A DNA stretch of 9,147 bases from Porticoccus sp. (GTDB lineage Bacteria > Pseudomonadota > Gammaproteobacteria > Pseudomonadales > Porticoccaceae), in the NCBI GenBank assembly GCA_011049795.1, contig DRHD01000053.1:1-9147 (forward strand). The letters are read 5' to 3'. A program made the translations under genes and the position numbers. A model generated the notes under the pieces. It worked only from the letters and a program-made list of their open reading frames with translations, did not search any database and was not told the origin of the DNA. Below, piece after piece: positions 7,495 through 9,147 of the stretch; within the stretch, counting starts at the first letter, position 1; each line of letters begins with the position of its first letter.

Positions 7495-8349
7495 TTAATA
7501 CTCTCGCTCAAATAGTTCATTCAGTTCATTCTGAGGAATCTGCTTGTCAGCGTAACTAAACGTTCCATGATTAAACATCTCTTCAGCGGCCTCACGGATT
7601 TTATAGTAAACCGATCTTGCGAGACTTCCACCTACACTGACTCTGCGAACCCCAAGGTTTTCTAATTCATGAAATGAAACCTCAGAGCCGCTTAAACCCA
7701 TTACAACATTAATTGGGCCGTCAATTTCTTTAACCAATATTGCTACAGATTCCTTATCACTAACACCTGGAATAAAAAGACAATCAGCTCCAGCCTCTCT
7801 ATACAAATTGGCCCGATTAATAGCCTGAGCAAGGTTGGCCGAATGCCCTGCAATCATTTCATCTGTTCGGCCGATTAGAACAAAGGGGATTTTTGAGTCA
7901 TCGATTGCGTTGCGCGCAGCCCTTATCCGATCAACTGATAGCTCAAGGTCATATAATGGATTTGAAGGGTCGCCAGTGTTGTCTTCTATGTTTCCGCCGA
8001 CAGCGCCTGCGTCTATCGCCATCTTGATTGTTTGAGAAACGATCTCCGGCTGACGACCAAACCCTGCTTCTAAATCGGCGTTTATAGGAACGGTAACTGA
8101 ATTAGCCATTGAACGAACCGCCGCTATCATTTCGTCTCGAGTTAGCCTTGCATCCTCAGAGCAGAAAACATTGTCAGGACGCCCCATAGAGAAAGCAACG
8201 CCTGCACTTGTTGTTCCTATAGATTCAAATCCCGCAGCCACTAGCATTTTGGCACTACCGATATCCCATGCGTTAGGCATCAAAAAACACCCGTCCTGGG
8301 TGTGCATTGAATAGAATTTTTCAGCTTTTTCTCTTTGGGACATACTCAT
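7495..8349 (-). CDS. Isocitrate lyase/PEP mutase superfamily protein
   Basis: A 284-aa TIM-barrel protein of the isocitrate lyase/phosphoenolpyruvate mutase superfamily, which makes or breaks C-C or C-P bonds beside a carboxylate. Motifs in order: CFLMPNAWDIGSAKML (21-36), GTTSAGVAFSMGRPD (45-59), the metal-site strand VPINADLEAGFG (87-98), GAVGGNIEDNTGDPSNPLYD (115-134), VLIGRTDE (157-164), GADCLFIPG (187-195), and VRRVSVGGSLAR (234-245). The catalytic KKCGH loop of true isocitrate lyase is absent, and the DK..PK..S loop of PEP mutase is not present either, so it belongs to the large uncharacterised PEPM-like branch. ATG at 8349 has AGGAA 7 nt upstream. The start lies only 18 nt after a candidate attC core, and the stop touches the next one, the expected layout of a gene cassette. 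Confidence 0.9.
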   Translation of the reverse strand: MSMSQREKAEKFYSMHTQDGCFLMPNAWDIGSAKMLVAAGFESIGTTSAGVAFSMGRPDNVFCSEDARLTRDEMIAAVRSMANSVTVPINADLEAGFGRQPEIVSQTIKMAIDAGAVGGNIEDNTGDPSNPLYDLELSVDRIRAARNAIDDSKIPFVLIGRTDEMIAGHSANLAQAINRANLYREAGADCLFIPGVSDKESVAILVKEIDGPINVVMGLSGSEVSFHELENLGVRRVSVGGSLARSVYYKIREAAEEMFNHGTFSYADKQIPQNELNELFEREY

Positions 8350-8367
8350 AACTCGATTCCTATGAAA

Positions 8368-8440
8368 ACATAACGCTGCCAGTAAAGGCGCGCTTTAACG
8401 CGACCTGCCCGTAGAGCGATTTTTACTGGCCTTGATAAAT
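8368..8440 (-). repeat. Candidate integron attC site upstream of the isocitrate lyase-like gene
   Basis: On the minus strand a degenerate left core TTTATC (8439-8434) is followed by AAG and GCCAGTAAA (8430-8422). This pairs perfectly with TTTACTGGC (8386-8378), then AGC and the right core GTTATGT (8374-8368). A smaller CGCG/CGCG hairpin sits inside. The 73-bp size, the GC before GTT, and the position 18 nt before a start codon fit attC. The sequences flanking the cores (AAGGCCAG ... CTGGCAGCGTTATGT) match those of the site at 6732-6812 (AAGGCTAG ... CTAGCGGCGTTATAC), as if the two belong to one family. Confidence 0.5.
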
Positions 8441-8450
8441 TCATTGAACT

Positions 8451-8588
8451 AAGAGTAAAAACGGGATCAGGGACAATTTCCATCTCTCCATATATACCGG
8501 AAACTGTCTCTATTAACATGGTATAAGTTTCATCTGACCCCGTTTATTCTTAACATGGTATAAGTTTCATCTGACCCCGTTTATTCCC
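8451..8588. mobile_element. Palindromic REP/MITE-like element with internal duplication
   Basis: Terminal blocks AAACGGGATCAG (8459-8470) and CTGACCCCGTTT (8534-8545, repeated at 8571-8582) are inverted with respect to each other. Inner blocks GGGACAATTTCC (8470-8481) and GGAAACTGTCTC (8499-8510) form a second inverted pair. GGGGTCAG and GGGACA-type ends resemble palindromic repeats that travel with Y1/RAYT transposases in gammaproteobacteria. This is from memory of the family style, and no transposase is present here. It lies between the pentapeptide gene and the attC that should belong to it, so it may have inserted into the cassette. Confidence 0.4.
8513..8586. repeat. Two exact 37-bp tandem repeats
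   Basis: Unit 1 (8513-8549) and unit 2 (8550-8586) are identical. Each begins TTAACATGGTATAAGTTTC and ends CTGACCCCGTTTATTC. Perfect identity suggests a recent duplication by slippage or a repeated end of the palindromic element around it. Confidence 0.9.
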
Positions 8589-8614
8589 CTAAGTAATCGA
8601 AGTACGGCAATCAA

Positions 8615-9106
8615 TCATCGCGGTTGATGGGGCTGATAGTCAGCATGACATGATGTTATGGAAAGCTTACCGGGCAATAAAGTTTTATCGTTGCCACATG
8701 CTTCATCTAATTGTTTTTGTTTGAGCCCCTTGGTTTCTCTTAGGTTGGCGTTATTAAATATTGCGCCCTTCAGATTTGCAAAACTTAAGTTCGCTCCCTT
8801 GAGCCTTGCCCCGGTAAAATCGGCTTTTCCTAAATTTGTTCCAATGAAGTTGGCTTCATCGAGTATTGAATACCGAAAATTTACGCTCTCCAAATAAACG
8901 CGCGTCAAATTCAACTTAATCAAGAATAGATGTTGAAGATCTACTCCAGTAAGATCGCTACGACTCGCTATTTTATCGTCCTCCAATGCTGGGCCAACAA
9001 TGCTCCCACCCAAGTACAGTTGAGGCGTATTTCCCTTTATCAATTCTGCCTCGAAAAGGAACCGAACAACTTGCCCCTTTCTACGTCCATCTAATTGGCT
9101 CAGCAC
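8615..9106 (-). CDS. Pentapeptide-repeat protein, 5' truncated
   Basis: The visible product is about 163 aa. The first part, LSQLDGRRKGQVVRFLFEAE (2-21), matches the segment that precedes the repeats in longer pentapeptide proteins, which usually begin with a membrane region. From about residue 50 to 127 pentapeptide (A(D/N)LXX) repeats form a right-handed beta helix: DLTGVDLQHL, SVNFRYSILDEANFIG, ADFTGARLKGANLSFANLKG. The tail KQKQLDEACGNDKTLLPG (128-145) is typical of this family. The only available start is a GTG at 9106, with no ribosome binding site, and a stop in frame lies at 9140-9142. The sequence upstream of about 9108 is an inverted copy of the gene's own interior, so the real 5' end is missing. 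I treat the gene as partial or broken; its cellular role is unknown. Confidence 0.75.
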   Translation of the reverse strand: MLSQLDGRRKGQVVRFLFEAELIKGNTPQLYLGGSIVGPALEDDKIASRSDLTGVDLQHLFLIKLNLTRVYLESVNFRYSILDEANFIGTNLGKADFTGARLKGANLSFANLKGAIFNNANLRETKGLKQKQLDEACGNDKTLLPGKLSITSCHADYQPHQPR

Positions 9107-9147
9107 TGGAGGACGATAAAATAGCGAGTCGTAGCGATCTTACTGGA
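8945..9147. repeat. Inverted repeat at the right edge (fold-back of the pentapeptide gene)
   Basis: Positions 9094-9147 are the reverse complement of 8945-8998 with 3 mismatches, all within the 15 bases nearest the 95-nt loop. The outer 39 bases are identical. The arm at 9103-9147 on the plus strand therefore encodes the same residues (ALEDDKIASRSDLTG) as the minus-strand gene. The pattern of a short imperfect patch followed by perfect identity is what a strand switch primed at microhomology would leave. Confidence 0.9.

Noticed and set aside
8658..8897. 79-codon plus-strand open frame rich in Leu, Phe and Ala
   Set aside because: Antisense shadow of the pentapeptide repeats, whose periodicity keeps the opposite frame open.

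Overview
The window looks like a chromosomal fragment from a gammaproteobacterium, probably marine. The evidence is the DmdC/FadE-like acyl-CoA dehydrogenase, the exported DUF3604 protein with PpiC and HupE/UreJ partners, the OruR-like AraC regulator, and integron-like recombination sites. This taxonomic call is an inference from protein style, not a search result. The left edge cuts a gene. The right edge ends inside an inverted repeat, so both ends should be treated as contig ends.

Layout. Positions 1-858 (minus) hold the N-terminal 286 codons of a large acyl-CoA dehydrogenase. Positions 859-1376 hold no convincing gene, only a long imperfect hairpin near 1175-1242. Positions 1377-5378 (minus) form a tight three-gene operon in the order DUF3604 exported PHP-like protein, membrane-anchored PpiC-type prolyl isomerase, HupE/UreJ-type membrane protein. 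The last two genes overlap by 11 nt. Positions 5379-5625 form a divergent control region with four same-direction CGGAC motifs. An AraC/OruR-type regulator reads away on the plus strand (5626-6633) and probably controls the operon.

Positions 6700-9147 have a different character. Three small minus-strand genes (SnoaL-like/DUF4440 protein, isocitrate lyase/PEP mutase family protein, pentapeptide-repeat protein) are separated by palindromic spacers. Three spacers have the layout of integron attC sites: a GTT-type core (GTTATAC, GTTAAAC, GTTATGT, all preceded by GC), nested inverted repeats, and placement just 3' of a stop codon. I read this as the end of a gene-cassette array, or a cluster of attC sites lacking an integrase, joined to the chromosome next to the AraC gene. 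No integrase is visible. If there is one, it should lie beyond the right edge.

Between the pentapeptide gene and its presumed attC lie two exact 37-bp tandem copies and a larger imperfect palindrome that looks like a REP/MITE-type insertion. The last ~54 bases are a near-perfect inverted copy of a segment of the pentapeptide gene (8945-8998). This fold-back removes the true 5' end of that gene and may be an amplification or assembly artefact.

The best candidates for something new are the attC family at the AraC boundary and the DUF3604-PpiC-HupE operon with its putative AraC operators.
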